From positions 1 to 64,000 of the forward strand of contig CAURZK010000004.1 in assembly GCA_963529855.1 (NCBI GenBank): DNA of 64,000 nucleotides, in the 5' to 3' direction. Source of the stretch: 34-65-8 sp963529855 (GTDB lineage: Bacteria; Pseudomonadota; Alphaproteobacteria; Sphingomonadales; Sphingomonadaceae). How positions within the stretch are numbered: the stretch's first letter is position 1; the number at the start of each line of letters is the position of its first letter. The translations under genes were made by a program, and so were the position numbers. Positions 24,112 through 32,297 of the stretch are shown in pieces. Under the pieces are notes generated by a model. That model was not told where the DNA came from. It searched no databases and saw only the letters and a list, made by a program, of their open reading frames with translations.

Positions 24112-25377
24112 ATGACGAAATTGAGCGGAACCGATAGCAAGAGCACCCTTTACTGCAGCTTCTGCGGGAAGTCGCAGCACGAGGTCCGCAAGCTGATCGC
24201 CGGCCCGACCGTGTTCATCTGCGATGAATGCGTCGAGCTGTGCAACGACATCATCCGCGAAGAAACCAAGGCGGGGCTGACGGGCCGCAAGGAAGGCGAA
24301 GTCCCGACGCCGATGGATATCTTCACTAAGCTCAATGATTACGTCATCGGGCAGGACCGGGCGAAGCGCGTGCTTTCGGTCGCGGTTCACAACCATTACA
24401 AGCGCCTGAAGCATTCGAACAAGACCGCCGAAATCGAACTGGCGAAGTCGAACATCCTGCTGGTCGGCCCGACCGGGTCGGGCAAGACGCTGCTGGCGCA
24501 GACGCTGGCCCGCACCTTCGACGTGCCGTTCACCATGGCTGACGCGACCACGCTGACCGAAGCGGGTTACGTGGGCGAGGATGTCGAGAACATCATCCTG
24601 AAGCTGCTCCAGGCCAGCGACTACAACGTCGACAAGGCACAGCACGGCATCGTCTACATCGACGAAATCGACAAGATCACGCGCAAGGCGGAAAACCCCT
24701 CCATCACGCGCGACGTGTCCGGCGAGGGCGTGCAGCAGGCACTGCTCAAGCTGATGGAAGGCACCACCGCCTCGGTCCCGCCGCAGGGCGGGCGCAAGCA
24801 TCCGCAACAGGAATTCCTCCAGGTCGACACGACCAACATCCTGTTCATCTGCGGCGGCGCCTTCGCGGGCCTCGACAAGATCATCGCGGACCGCCTGCAG
24901 AAGCGGTCAATCGGCTTCGGCGCGCATGTGGCCGACCCGGACAAGCGCCGTGTGGGCGAGCTGCTGGAAAAGAGCGAGCCGGAAGACTTGCTCAAGTTTG
25001 GCCTGATCCCCGAATTCGTCGGCCGTCTGCCGGTGATCGCCACGCTGCACGATCTCGACGTGCCCGCGCTGGTTCAGATCCTGAGCGAGCCGAAGAACGC
25101 GCTGGTCAAGCAATACCGCAAGCTGTTCGAGCTGGAAGACGTGGAGCTGACCTTCACCGACGACGCCCTGACCGCGATTGCGGAGCGCGCAATCAAGCGC
25201 AAGACCGGCGCACGCGGCCTTCGCTCGATCGTCGAAGGCATTCTGCTCGACACGATGTTCGACCTGCCCGACATGGACGGGGTGAACGAGATCGTGGTCG
25301 ACAAGGACGTGGTCGAAGGCCGCAAGGACCCGATCAGGGTCCACGGTGGCAAGAGCGAGAAGGAGGCGGCGGCCTGA
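24112..25377 (+). CDS. clpX: ATP-dependent Clp protease ATP-binding subunit ClpX
   Basis: ClpX is the AAA+ unfoldase that feeds substrates into ClpP. The N-terminal zinc-binding domain has Cys15, Cys18, Cys37 and Cys40 (LYCSFCGKS and ICDECVELC). Walker A is GPTGSGKT at residues 119-126, and Walker B is GIVYIDEIDKI. The pore loop GYVGEDVE is intact. The 421-residue length is normal. Lon does not follow within the window, and a fasciclin gene faces it instead. Confidence 0.97.
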   Translation: MTKLSGTDSKSTLYCSFCGKSQHEVRKLIAGPTVFICDECVELCNDIIREETKAGLTGRKEGEVPTPMDIFTKLNDYVIGQDRAKRVLSVAVHNHYKRLKHSNKTAEIELAKSNILLVGPTGSGKTLLAQTLARTFDVPFTMADATTLTEAGYVGEDVENIILKLLQASDYNVDKAQHGIVYIDEIDKITRKAENPSITRDVSGEGVQQALLKLMEGTTASVPPQGGRKHPQQEFLQVDTTNILFICGGAFAGLDKIIADRLQKRSIGFGAHVADPDKRRVGELLEKSEPEDLLKFGLIPEFVGRLPVIATLHDLDVPALVQILSEPKNALVKQYRKLFELEDVELTFTDDALTAIAERAIKRKTGARGLRSIVEGILLDTMFDLPDMDGVNEIVVDKDVVEGRKDPIRVHGGKSEKEAAA

Positions 25378-25404
25378 GGGCCGCCACCCTTTACCGAAAC
25401 TCCG

Positions 25405-25449
25405 AATCGAAACCCCGCCCGGCAGTTGTTCTGCCGAGCGGGGTCGATT
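25405..25449. terminator. strong hairpin between clpX and fasciclin gene
   Basis: Three nested arms pair: AATCGA (25405-25410) with TCGATT (25444-25449), CCCCGC (25413-25418) with GCGGGG (25438-25443), and CGGCA (25420-25424) with TGCCG (25432-25436). It lies between two convergent genes and may end both transcripts, although no clear T run is present. Confidence 0.6.
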
Positions 25450-25504
25450 GCGCAGCCGGCGCAGAGGGGGGAGACTACCGGCTACGCGTGGCTGGGGCTT
25501 GAGC

Positions 25505-26071
25505 TTAACCCGGCAGGAATACCCCGTCAGTCACGTGGATCACGCCATTGGTGGTCTTCACGTCAGCCTGGGTGACGCGCGTCTGGCGGCCTGCGCCGTC
25601 GGTAATCACGATGTTGCTACCTGAAAGGCGTGCGGTCAGCGTGTCACCAGCCAGGGTTTCGATCGTGTAAGTGCCGCCGGCCTGGCGGATCGCCTGGGTC
25701 AGCGCGGCCGCCGGGACGCGGCCCTTTACCACATGGTAGGTGAGGATCGTGGTCAGCTGGCCCTTGTTCTCCGGCTTCAGCAACGTGTCGACGGTCCCGG
25801 CAGGCAGCGCGGCAAAGGCATCATCGACCGGCGCGAACACGGTATAGGGCCCGGGGGCCGAGAGCGTTTCGGCCAGGCCGGCGGCAGTCACCGCAGCGAC
25901 CAGCGTGTTGTGAACGCCAGTGCCCTGCGCCGCCTGGACGATGTTGGGCTGGCCCTTTTCCGCCATCTTGTGATTGTGGGCCAGGGCCGGAGCGCCCGCG
26001 ACCATCGCGAAGCTGCCCATTGCCGCGATCGAGGCGAGGGCGGCGGCTTTCAGAGACTTTGACATCTGCAT
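25505..26071 (-). CDS. secreted fasciclin-domain protein
   Basis: This 188-residue protein has a signal peptide (ALASIAAMGSFAMVAGAPALA) and one fasciclin (FAS1) domain. The H1 box is TVFAPVDDAFAALP and the H2-like end is NGVIHVTDGVFLPG; the YHVV motif (LTYHVVKGRVP) is also present. FAS1 proteins mediate adhesion at the cell surface. The ATG at 26069-26071 follows CAGGAGTTTACG. It is 94 bases downstream of an RskA-like anti-sigma gene. In mycobacteria, the SigK/RskA pair controls fasciclin proteins (MPT70/MPT83), so a parallel link here is attractive but inferred. Confidence 0.9.
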   Translation of the reverse strand: MQMSKSLKAAALASIAAMGSFAMVAGAPALAHNHKMAEKGQPNIVQAAQGTGVHNTLVAAVTAAGLAETLSAPGPYTVFAPVDDAFAALPAGTVDTLLKPENKGQLTTILTYHVVKGRVPAAALTQAIRQAGGTYTIETLAGDTLTARLSGSNIVITDGAGRQTRVTQADVKTTNGVIHVTDGVFLPG

Positions 26072-26165
26072 CGTAAACTCCTGTTTGGTCACAAGCCCCG
26101 TCCTGCTTGCGACCTGAGTTACGGATGCGATTGGCCCGCGGATGCATGGCCGCGCGAAAAAATTT

Positions 26166-26867
26166 TCAGATGGTGGCGAAACTCGCCTCGGCCACAACCG
26201 GGCCGGCATCGACGCCTTCCGGCTTGCCACCCAGCGGTTCGCGCGTGAGCACGATGCGCGCCCCGTCGTCGATCAGCGGCGCAAGCGCGGCCGGAACGCT
26301 ATGAGCCTGGACGACGCCCGGATTGACCACGCCGAGCGAAACCAGCTCTCCGTCGGTCCGGATCAGCCAGATCTCGTGGTCGTGGACGCCGTCGGCGGTC
26401 AGACCCACCGCAGTGACCAGCAGGCTGCGCCTGTCGGGCAGGTAGGTAAGGTCGAGCCGCAGCGGCGTGCCCTCGATCGGCATGTTGGCGGCCAGCGGCG
26501 TGGGCGCTTGCGGCGCATCCGGTGCGGCCGAACGATCGACCATGACCGGCAGGGTGAGGAAGGCGAGAGCAACCGCGGCCGCCGCGCTCAGCCCGCCGAC
26601 CCACTGCCAGCGGCGGACTGCGCGGCGCAGCGCGATTACCTCGCCGCCGGTGTCGCTCTGAACCTCGCGTTCGATCAGCGCCCACAGTTCCGCGCGCGGC
26701 AGGCGTTCGGGTATTTCGTCGAGCAGCGGGGCAAGCTGCGTGCGCCACCGCTCAACCTCGGCAACGAACGCCGGGTCAGCCGCCTCGCGCGCCTTGGCCG
26801 CGAGCAGATCCTCGCCGGTCAGCAGACCGAGTGCATATTCGGCCGCCAATGCCTGGTCGTCGGTCAT
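26166..26867 (-). CDS. RskA-type anti-sigma factor
   Basis: This 233-residue protein has a short cytoplasmic N-terminal part (LAAEYALGLLTGEDLLAAK), one membrane helix (near residues 93-109, VGGLSAAAAVALAFLTL) and a periplasmic RskA C-terminal domain (RSLLVTAVGLTADGVHDHEIWLI is split here as LLVTAVG and HEIWLIRTDGE). RskA proteins hold SigK-like factors at the membrane until regulated proteolysis. The ATG overlaps the sigma stop at ATGA (26864-26867). A start 6 codons upstream is in frame but lies inside the sigma gene. Confidence 0.87.
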   Translation of the reverse strand: MTDDQALAAEYALGLLTGEDLLAAKAREAADPAFVAEVERWRTQLAPLLDEIPERLPRAELWALIEREVQSDTGGEVIALRRAVRRWQWVGGLSAAAAVALAFLTLPVMVDRSAAPDAPQAPTPLAANMPIEGTPLRLDLTYLPDRRSLLVTAVGLTADGVHDHEIWLIRTDGELVSLGVVNPGVVQAHSVPAALAPLIDDGARIVLTREPLGGKPEGVDAGPVVAEASFATI

Positions 26868-27427
26868 TCCCCAGCCTCCAGGCATGCCCGAAGTTTGGCG
26901 AGGCCGCGGCGGATCATGCTTTTCATCGTGCCGAGTGGCACACCGTCCTGTTCGGCAATGTCGGCATACGTGCGGCCGTCCAGAAACGCGGTCCGGATGG
27001 CGCGGCGCGGCTTGTCGTCCAGCGCGGCGAGGCAGTTATGGATGCGGGCGCTGCGTTCGGCGTCGATCAGCAAGGCGTCGGCTGTCGGTGCATCGTCGGC
27101 AATGTCCGCTGCCCTCTCGACCGGAACGGCCGACATGCGCCGCGCCGCGCCGCTGCGCAGCCGGTCGATCGCGCGGTTGCGGGCGAATGTCGCCAGCCAC
27201 GTGATCGGGCTTGCCCGGTCGGGGTCGTAACGGCCCGCCCGCCGCCAGAGATTGACGTACACGTCCTGCAATGCGTCTTCGGCCTCCTTGCTGTCTCCCA
27301 AGATACGGTAGCAGATGCCGTAAAGTTTCGCCGAGGTGGCGCGATAGATCTCTTCCAGCGCGGAACGGTCCCCTTCGGCAAGGCGCCGCATTGATGCGAT
27401 CAGCCGGGTGCGCGCGGCCTCGCTCAT
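26864..27427 (-). CDS. SigK-like ECF sigma factor
   Basis: This 187-residue sigma-70 family protein has region 2 (ALEEIYRATSAKLYGICYRI, then AEDALQDVYVNLWRRA and WLATFARNRAIDRLR). Region 4 follows, with RRAIRTAFLDGRTYADIAEQ cut at GRTYADIAE and the turn GVPLGTMKSMIRRGLAKLR. It overlaps the RskA-like anti-sigma gene downstream and the CDF gene upstream, both through ATGA junctions. The regulon probably includes the fasciclin gene, but no matching promoter could be confirmed by eye. Confidence 0.9.
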   Translation of the reverse strand: MSEAARTRLIASMRRLAEGDRSALEEIYRATSAKLYGICYRILGDSKEAEDALQDVYVNLWRRAGRYDPDRASPITWLATFARNRAIDRLRSGAARRMSAVPVERAADIADDAPTADALLIDAERSARIHNCLAALDDKPRRAIRTAFLDGRTYADIAEQDGVPLGTMKSMIRRGLAKLRACLEAGE

Positions 27428-28350
27428 TGGACGCAGCTCGGATGGCCATCCGGCGTCAGGTGGACCTGGATCGTCGCATGAGCGATGCCGAAGCGGCTTT
27501 CCAGATCATGCGCGATGTCGTGAAGGAAAGCGTCCCCCGGGTGCCCGCCCGGCATGATCAGGTGCGATGTCAGGGCCGTTTCAGTCGTGCTCATCGGCCA
27601 GATGTGGAGATCGTGGATCGCCGAAACGCCGGGCAGGGCAGCCAGGTAGGCGCGCACTTCCGCCTGGTCGATGCCATCGGGCACTGCCAGCAGGCCCATC
27701 TTCACGCTGTCGCGCAGCAGGCCCCAGGTGCCCCAGGCAATGACCGCGACGATCACCAGGCTGGTCAGCGGGTCGATCCACTGCGCCCCCGTCAGCAGGA
27801 TGGCCACGCCCGCAATCACAACGCCCAGCGATACCAGCGCATCGGCCGCCATGTGCAGAAACGCGCCGCGGATGTTGAGGTCGCTGTGGCGCCCGCGCAT
27901 GAACATCAGTGCGGTAGCCGCGTTGATGACGATCCCGATCCCCGCAACCACGATCATTGTGCGGCCCTGCACCGGAGGCGGCTCGGCAAAACGGTTCAGC
28001 GTTTCGATCAGGATCGCCCCGATCGCTACCAGCAGCAGCCCGGCATTGGCCATGGCGGCAAGAATGGTCGAACTCTTGAAGCCGTAAGTGTAGCGGCCCG
28101 AAGCTGGCCGCCGCGCCGCCGTGGCTGCACCCCAGGCGAGCAGCAGGCCGAGCACGTCGGACAAGTTGTGCCCTGCGTCCGCGACCAGCGCCATCGAGCC
28201 TGACAGGAACCCGTAGGTCGCCTCCACCACCACGAACGCAAGGTTGAGCACGACGCCGATCGCAAAGGCACGGCCGTGGCCAGCCCCGTGGCCATGCGAG
28301 TGCCCGTGGCCATGCGAATGCCCGTGCGTATGAGAGTGCGCCCCGCCCAT
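27424..28350 (-). CDS. cation diffusion facilitator (zinc/cobalt-type exporter)
   Basis: This 308-residue transporter has an N-terminal His-rich run (HSHTHGHSHGHGHSHGHG) and six membrane segments. The metal site is visible as HNLSD in the second and HMAADALVS in the fifth transmembrane segment. The C-terminal cytoplasmic domain has VSAIHDLHIWPMS and other His residues. These features match CzcD/ZitB-type zinc exporters. The gene is 5 bases downstream of mtgA and overlaps the SigK-like sigma gene by ATGA, so it is part of the sigma operon. Metal identity is inferred from the motifs. Confidence 0.9.
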   Translation of the reverse strand: MGGAHSHTHGHSHGHGHSHGHGAGHGRAFAIGVVLNLAFVVVEATYGFLSGSMALVADAGHNLSDVLGLLLAWGAATAARRPASGRYTYGFKSSTILAAMANAGLLLVAIGAILIETLNRFAEPPPVQGRTMIVVAGIGIVINAATALMFMRGRHSDLNIRGAFLHMAADALVSLGVVIAGVAILLTGAQWIDPLTSLVIVAVIAWGTWGLLRDSVKMGLLAVPDGIDQAEVRAYLAALPGVSAIHDLHIWPMSTTETALTSHLIMPGGHPGDAFLHDIAHDLESRFGIAHATIQVHLTPDGHPSCVQ

Positions 28351-28355
28351 GTGGC

Positions 28356-29024
28356 TCAGTTGTAGACGCAGGCGTCCAGCCCGTCACGCCTGACGACACC
28401 CATTCGCGCAGCGATCGTGTTGCCATAGCGGCGCGTGAAGCCGGTCGGGTTCACTACCGAGCGTTGCTTGGGCAAGGGCAAGGCAGCGGCCATGCGGGCC
28501 GCCTGGTCCCGCGTCAGGCTGGCTGCGGGATGGTTGAAATAACGCTGCGCCCCAGCCTCCGCGCCGTAGGTCCCGATCCCGGTTTCGGCGACATTGAGAT
28601 AGACCTCCATGATCCGCCGCTTGCCCCAGATCTTCTCGATCAGGAACGTGAACCAGGCTTCGAAGCCCTTGCGAACGTAACCGCCGCCTTGCCACAGGAA
28701 CACGTTCTTGGCGGTCTGCTGGCTGATGGTCGACCCGCCGCGAATCCTGCCACCCTGCTGATTGCGCTGGATCGCATTCTCGATCGCTTCGCGGTCGAAG
28801 CCGTCGTGGCTGCAGAACTTGCCGTCTTCCGCGGCGATCACCGCCGTCACCAAGTTGCGATTGATGTTCGAGAGCGATTCCCAGTCTTTGGTTATGCCGT
28901 TCTCATCCATCAGCATCGTCGCCGTCACCGGCGGCGGCACGAACTTGTAAAGCAGCACCAAAGCCAGGCTCAGGCCGATGAAACCCAGCGCCAGCTTGGC
29001 GAATAACCTGAAAATGCGCAGCAT
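28356..29024 (-). CDS. mtgA: monofunctional biosynthetic peptidoglycan transglycosylase
   Basis: MtgA polymerises glycan strands from lipid II without crosslinking. The 222-residue protein has one N-terminal membrane helix (ALGFIGLSLALVLLYKFV). The GT51 motifs are intact: AAEDGKFCSHDGFD carries the catalytic Glu, followed by GGSTISQQTAKNVFLW and RRIMEVYLNVAE. The gene starts a tightly packed unit with the CDF transporter, the sigma gene and the anti-sigma gene. Whether cell-wall synthesis is functionally tied to that sigma pair is unknown. Confidence 0.94.
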   Translation of the reverse strand: MLRIFRLFAKLALGFIGLSLALVLLYKFVPPPVTATMLMDENGITKDWESLSNINRNLVTAVIAAEDGKFCSHDGFDREAIENAIQRNQQGGRIRGGSTISQQTAKNVFLWQGGGYVRKGFEAWFTFLIEKIWGKRRIMEVYLNVAETGIGTYGAEAGAQRYFNHPAASLTRDQAARMAAALPLPKQRSVVNPTGFTRRYGNTIAARMGVVRRDGLDACVYN

Positions 29025-29077
29025 GGCGCGGGTCTAGCGGTGAATGTCCGGCTTGGGAATCCCGCCGGAAGGTAACC

Positions 29078-29118
29078 GCCGCGCCCGGCACCCTGTGGCA
29101 GGGTACGCAGGGCGCGGC
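29078..29118 (-). terminator. hairpin after rpoH
   Basis: GCCGCGCCC (29078-29086) pairs with GGGCGCGGC (29110-29118). An inner ACCCTG/CAGGGT stem lies at 29090-29104. It lies just downstream of the rpoH stop on the minus strand; no T run follows. Confidence 0.5.
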
Positions 29119-29126
29119 AGGTTAAG

Positions 29127-30032
29127 TCAGGCCATCCCCGGCAGCAGCCGGTCACCGGCGATGCGCATCATCGCCTTCTGCAGCTTCTCGAACGCGCGCA
29201 CCTCGATCTGGCGGATGCGCTCGCGGCTGACGTTGTAGACCTGCGACAGCTCTTCCAGCGTCTGCGGATCGTCCTTGAGCCGGCGTTCGGTCAGGATGTG
29301 CTTCTCACGCTCGTTGAGGCTGTCCATCGCCTCCAGCAGCATGGTGTGGCGCACCTCGGCCTCTTCCGCCTCGGCCACGGTTTCGTCCTGCAGCGGGCGG
29401 TCGTCGGTCAGCCAGTCCTGCCATTCGCCGGTACCGTCTTCACCGCCGCGCATCGGCGCGTTGAGCGAACCATCACCGCCCATCATCATGCGGCGGTTCA
29501 TGTTGACCACTTCCTGCTCGGGCACGCCGAGGTGGGTCGCGATCTTGGTCACGTCATCGGGATGAAGATCGCCTTCCTCGTAAGCGTCGAGGTTCTTCTT
29601 CATCCGGCGCAGGTTGAAGAACAGCTTCTTCTGCGCGGAGGTCGTGCCCATCTTCACCAGCGACCACGAGCGCAGGATGAATTCCTGGATGCTCGCCTTG
29701 ATCCACCACATGGCGTAGGTCGCCAGGCGGAAGCCGCGATCGGCCTCGAACTTCTTGACGCCCTGCATCAGCCCGACGTTGCCTTCGGAAATGAGGTCGC
29801 TGACCGGCAGCCCATAACCGCGATAACCCATGGCGATCTTGGCAACCAGCCGCAGGTGCGACGTTACGAGCTGCGCCGCAGCTTCCGAATCCGCATGCTC
29901 CTCGAACCGCTTGGCGAGCATGTATTCCTGCTCGGGCGTGAGGATCGGGAATTTCTTGATTTCGGAGAGATAGCGGTTGAGGCTCTGCTCACCGCCGAGC
30001 GCCGGGACGCTCAATGCCTTGTTGTTGCTCAC
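29127..30032 (-). CDS. rpoH: heat-shock sigma factor RpoH (sigma-32)
   Basis: RpoH directs transcription of chaperone and protease genes. The 301-residue protein has region 2 (FRLATYAMWWIKASIQEFIL, where the last part binds the -10) and the RpoH box region (QKKLFFNLRRMKKN). Region 4 ends in QTLEELSQVYNVSRERIRQIE. The GTG at 30030-30032 is chosen because it gives the usual SNNKALSVPALGGEQSLNRY start. It probably regulates clpP, clpX and tig in the same window. The hairpin after the stop codon and the promoter-like sequence before it make a single-gene transcript plausible. Confidence 0.95.
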   Translation of the reverse strand: MSNNKALSVPALGGEQSLNRYLSEIKKFPILTPEQEYMLAKRFEEHADSEAAAQLVTSHLRLVAKIAMGYRGYGLPVSDLISEGNVGLMQGVKKFEADRGFRLATYAMWWIKASIQEFILRSWSLVKMGTTSAQKKLFFNLRRMKKNLDAYEEGDLHPDDVTKIATHLGVPEQEVVNMNRRMMMGGDGSLNAPMRGGEDGTGEWQDWLTDDRPLQDETVAEAEEAEVRHTMLLEAMDSLNEREKHILTERRLKDDPQTLEELSQVYNVSRERIRQIEVRAFEKLQKAMMRIAGDRLLPGMA

Positions 30033-30128
30033 TACTACCCTAACCTTTCCGTGTCGACCGCGCTTGGCAGACCCCTGCTGGGCATCCGACCGTTCGGGCC
30101 ACACAATTCTCTATACACAAAATCGCTG

Positions 30129-30157
30129 AATTTTGCAGCGCGTTTCGTCGATTTCAA
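30129..30157 (-). promoter_or_regulatory. putative rpoH promoter
   Basis: On the minus strand TTGAAA (30157 to 30152) and AAAATT (30134 to 30129) are separated by 17 bases. The -35 overlaps the rluD stop codon. A second -10-like TATAGA lies a little downstream. Transcription would begin about 90 bases before the GTG. Confidence 0.45.
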
Positions 30158-31110
30158 CGAGCGGTTTCATCGATGAGTTCCTGCATATCGGCAGGCAGGT
30201 CGGCGTGGAATTCGCACATCTGGCCGGTGACGGGGTGAACGAAGCCAAGCGTCGCGGCGTGCAGCGCCTGCCGCGCAAAGCCGAGCCGTTCAAGGACTGG
30301 GCGAAGTGTCTTTGGGGTGCGTCCATAGACCGGATCACCCACTAGCGGATGACCGATTGATGCGCAGTGAACGCGGACCTGATGCGTGCGCCCGGTTTCC
30401 AGGCGACACTCGATCAGCGTGCAGTTATCGAGCTGTTGCAGTGTGCGGTAATGAGTGACCGCGTGTTTCCCGCGCGGCGATTTGTCGTGCAGGATCGCCA
30501 TCTTCTTGCGGTTGGCATCGGACCGCCCGATCCGGCCCTCGATCGTGCCATCACGCGGACTGGGGTGCCCGGCGCAAACCGCGAGATAACGGCGCAAGAT
30601 CGTGTGTTCGGCGAACTGCCGGGCCAGCCCTTCGTGCGCAGGCGTGGTCTTGGCGACCACCAGCAGGCCGGACGTATCCTTGTCGATCCGGTGGACGATC
30701 CCGGGCCGCGCGACCCCCCCGATGCCGGAAAGTTGCCCCTGGCAATGGTGCAGCAGCGCGTTGACCAGGGTCCCGTCGGGATTGCCTGCCGCCGGATGGA
30801 CGACCAGCCCGGCAGGCTTGTCGATCACGATCAGGTGCGCATCCTCGTAAGCGATGACCAGCGGGATGTCCTGCGGCTGCGCCGCGGCATCGGCGACAGG
30901 TGGGACCGTGATCGCAAACGGCTGGCCATCGTTGGTCCTGGCGGAAGCGCCGGCTGCCGGTTTGCCGCTGACGGTGACACGGCCTTCGGCCATCAGCGCC
31001 TTGACCCGTTCACGCGACAGGCCCGATGCCTCGGCCAGGGCCTTGTCCAGCCGCTGGCCGCCGACGAGTGTTCCGGTGATGATTTCGCTGGGCGGCATGG
31101 TAAGGGCCAT
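30154..31110 (-). CDS. rluD: RluA/RluD-family 23S rRNA pseudouridine synthase
   Basis: This 318-residue protein has an S4 RNA-binding domain (RLDKALAEASGLSRERVKAL) and the catalytic domain. The active Asp143 lies in HRIDKDTSGLLVVAK. The arginine-containing GRTHQVRVHCASIGHPLVGD motif follows. The best match is RluD, which modifies helix 69 of 23S rRNA, but other RluA members cannot be excluded. The start ATG at 31108-31110 lies 5 bases from the divergent JAMM gene start; an ATG at 31098 is an alternative. Confidence 0.87.
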   Translation of the reverse strand: MALTMPPSEIITGTLVGGQRLDKALAEASGLSRERVKALMAEGRVTVSGKPAAGASARTNDGQPFAITVPPVADAAAQPQDIPLVIAYEDAHLIVIDKPAGLVVHPAAGNPDGTLVNALLHHCQGQLSGIGGVARPGIVHRIDKDTSGLLVVAKTTPAHEGLARQFAEHTILRRYLAVCAGHPSPRDGTIEGRIGRSDANRKKMAILHDKSPRGKHAVTHYRTLQQLDNCTLIECRLETGRTHQVRVHCASIGHPLVGDPVYGRTPKTLRPVLERLGFARQALHAATLGFVHPVTGQMCEFHADLPADMQELIDETAR

Positions 31111-31115
31111 GCGCG

Positions 31116-31511
31116 ATGACGGTCGAACTCTCAAGCGACGTTGTGAACGCCCTGCTGGCCGAAGCGGCGCGGGCGGCGCCCGGGGAATGCTGCGGCATAT
31201 TGCTGGGGGAAGGCATGCGGATCGCGGCCGTTTTACCCGCAGCCAATGTTCATCCGGAGCCGCTCACGCATTTCGAGATCGATCCCCGGGTGCTGATCGA
31301 TTGCCACCGGTCGGAGCGGGCGGGCGCGCACCGGGTGATCGGCTATTACCATTCGCATCCCAACGGGCGGGCCCGACCATCCGCCACCGACCTCGCGTCG
31401 GCCAGCCGCGACGGGCGGGTATGGGCGATCGTCGCAGCGGGCGACGTATCGTTCTGGCGCGACGGCGAGGCGGGGTTCACGCCGCTTTCCTACTTGGTGA
31501 ACGAGCGTTAA
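31116..31511 (+). CDS. JAMM/MPN+ metalloprotease (M67 family)
   Basis: This 131-residue protein is a single JAMM domain. The zinc ligands are clear: the Glu in PGECCGILLGEG, the HxH in YYHSHPNGRARPS, and the Asp in SATDLASA. JAMM proteins cleave isopeptide or C-terminal extensions, and bacterial ones often process ThiS/MoaD-type or ubiquitin-like sulfur carriers. None of those genes is present here. AAGGGCC lies before the ATG. The start is only 5 bases from the rluD start on the other strand. The substrate is unknown. Confidence 0.87.
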   Translation: MTVELSSDVVNALLAEAARAAPGECCGILLGEGMRIAAVLPAANVHPEPLTHFEIDPRVLIDCHRSERAGAHRVIGYYHSHPNGRARPSATDLASASRDGRVWAIVAAGDVSFWRDGEAGFTPLSYLVNER

Positions 31512-31637
31512 GGACCGCGCCATGCCATTCGCCGCCTCCCGCCTTGCCACATCGTGCAACACATGGTGGCCCGGCGATTTTTTTGCTCTAGGACAGTGTG
31601 ACATGTGTGACACGGCTCGGGATTGGGTGCCCTTTCA

Positions 31638-32297
31638 ATGAACGATAACGACGCGCTCGAACTCGCCAGCCTGCTCTGTTCGCGCTTGTGCCACGACATG
31701 CTCTCGCCGGTTGGCGCGCTCAGCAACGGGCTCGAACTGCTCGCGACCGAGCGCGACCCTGAAATGCGCAAGCGGTGCTTCGAACTGCTCGAACAGAGCG
31801 CGAAAATCAGCACCGACAAGCTCAAGTTCTTCCGCCTGGCATTCGGCGCGGCGGGCGGCTTCGGCGAATACGTCGATGTCGCCGAACCCAAGGCGCTGGT
31901 CGAGGCGCTGGTGGGCGAATCGCGCCGGATCGAGATTCACTGGGCGCTGGAAGAGGTCAGGATGCCCAAGCCTGCGGTCAAGGTGCTGCTCAACTTCGCG
32001 CAGATCGGGATCGAGGCGCTGGTGCGCGGCGGCACGCTGGATCTTGGCGCGGAACTGCGCGACGGGGCACACGAGATCGTGGTTCGCGCGACCGGGCCAA
32101 AGATCGCCTTCGACGAGGTGATCGGCCGCGCGCTACAGGGCGAACTGGGCGCGGACGAACTGTCCAGCCGAACGGCGCCTGCGCACCTTATTGCGAAACT
32201 GGCGGAACAGGGCGGGGGCGGGCTCCAGTACCAACTTGGCGACGGCGTCCTGATCCTTGGCGCGGTGCTGCCCGCTGGCGAGGGCCTGATCGGCTGA
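31638..32297 (+). CDS. chpT: histidine phosphotransferase ChpT
   Basis: ChpT passes phosphate from the CckA kinase to CtrA and CpdR in alphaproteobacteria. The 219-residue protein has the phosphoacceptor histidine in SRLCHDMLSPVGALSNGLELL, read here as CHDMLSPVGALSNG. The C-terminal half has a degenerate ATPase-like fold (VKVLLNFAQIGIEALVRGG). The ATG at 31638 is used, with a TTG at 31623 also in frame. The next gene, a cell-wall amidase, overlaps at TGATG. This places a cell-cycle phosphorelay gene and a wall-remodelling gene in one transcript. Confidence 0.93.
   Translation: MNDNDALELASLLCSRLCHDMLSPVGALSNGLELLATERDPEMRKRCFELLEQSAKISTDKLKFFRLAFGAAGGFGEYVDVAEPKALVEALVGESRRIEIHWALEEVRMPKPAVKVLLNFAQIGIEALVRGGTLDLGAELRDGAHEIVVRATGPKIAFDEVIGRALQGELGADELSSRTAPAHLIAKLAEQGGGGLQYQLGDGVLILGAVLPAGEGLIG

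Noticed and set aside
31116..31511. CBASS-type defence component (Cap3-like JAMM)
   Set aside because: There is no cyclase, E1/E2-like protein or effector gene next to it.
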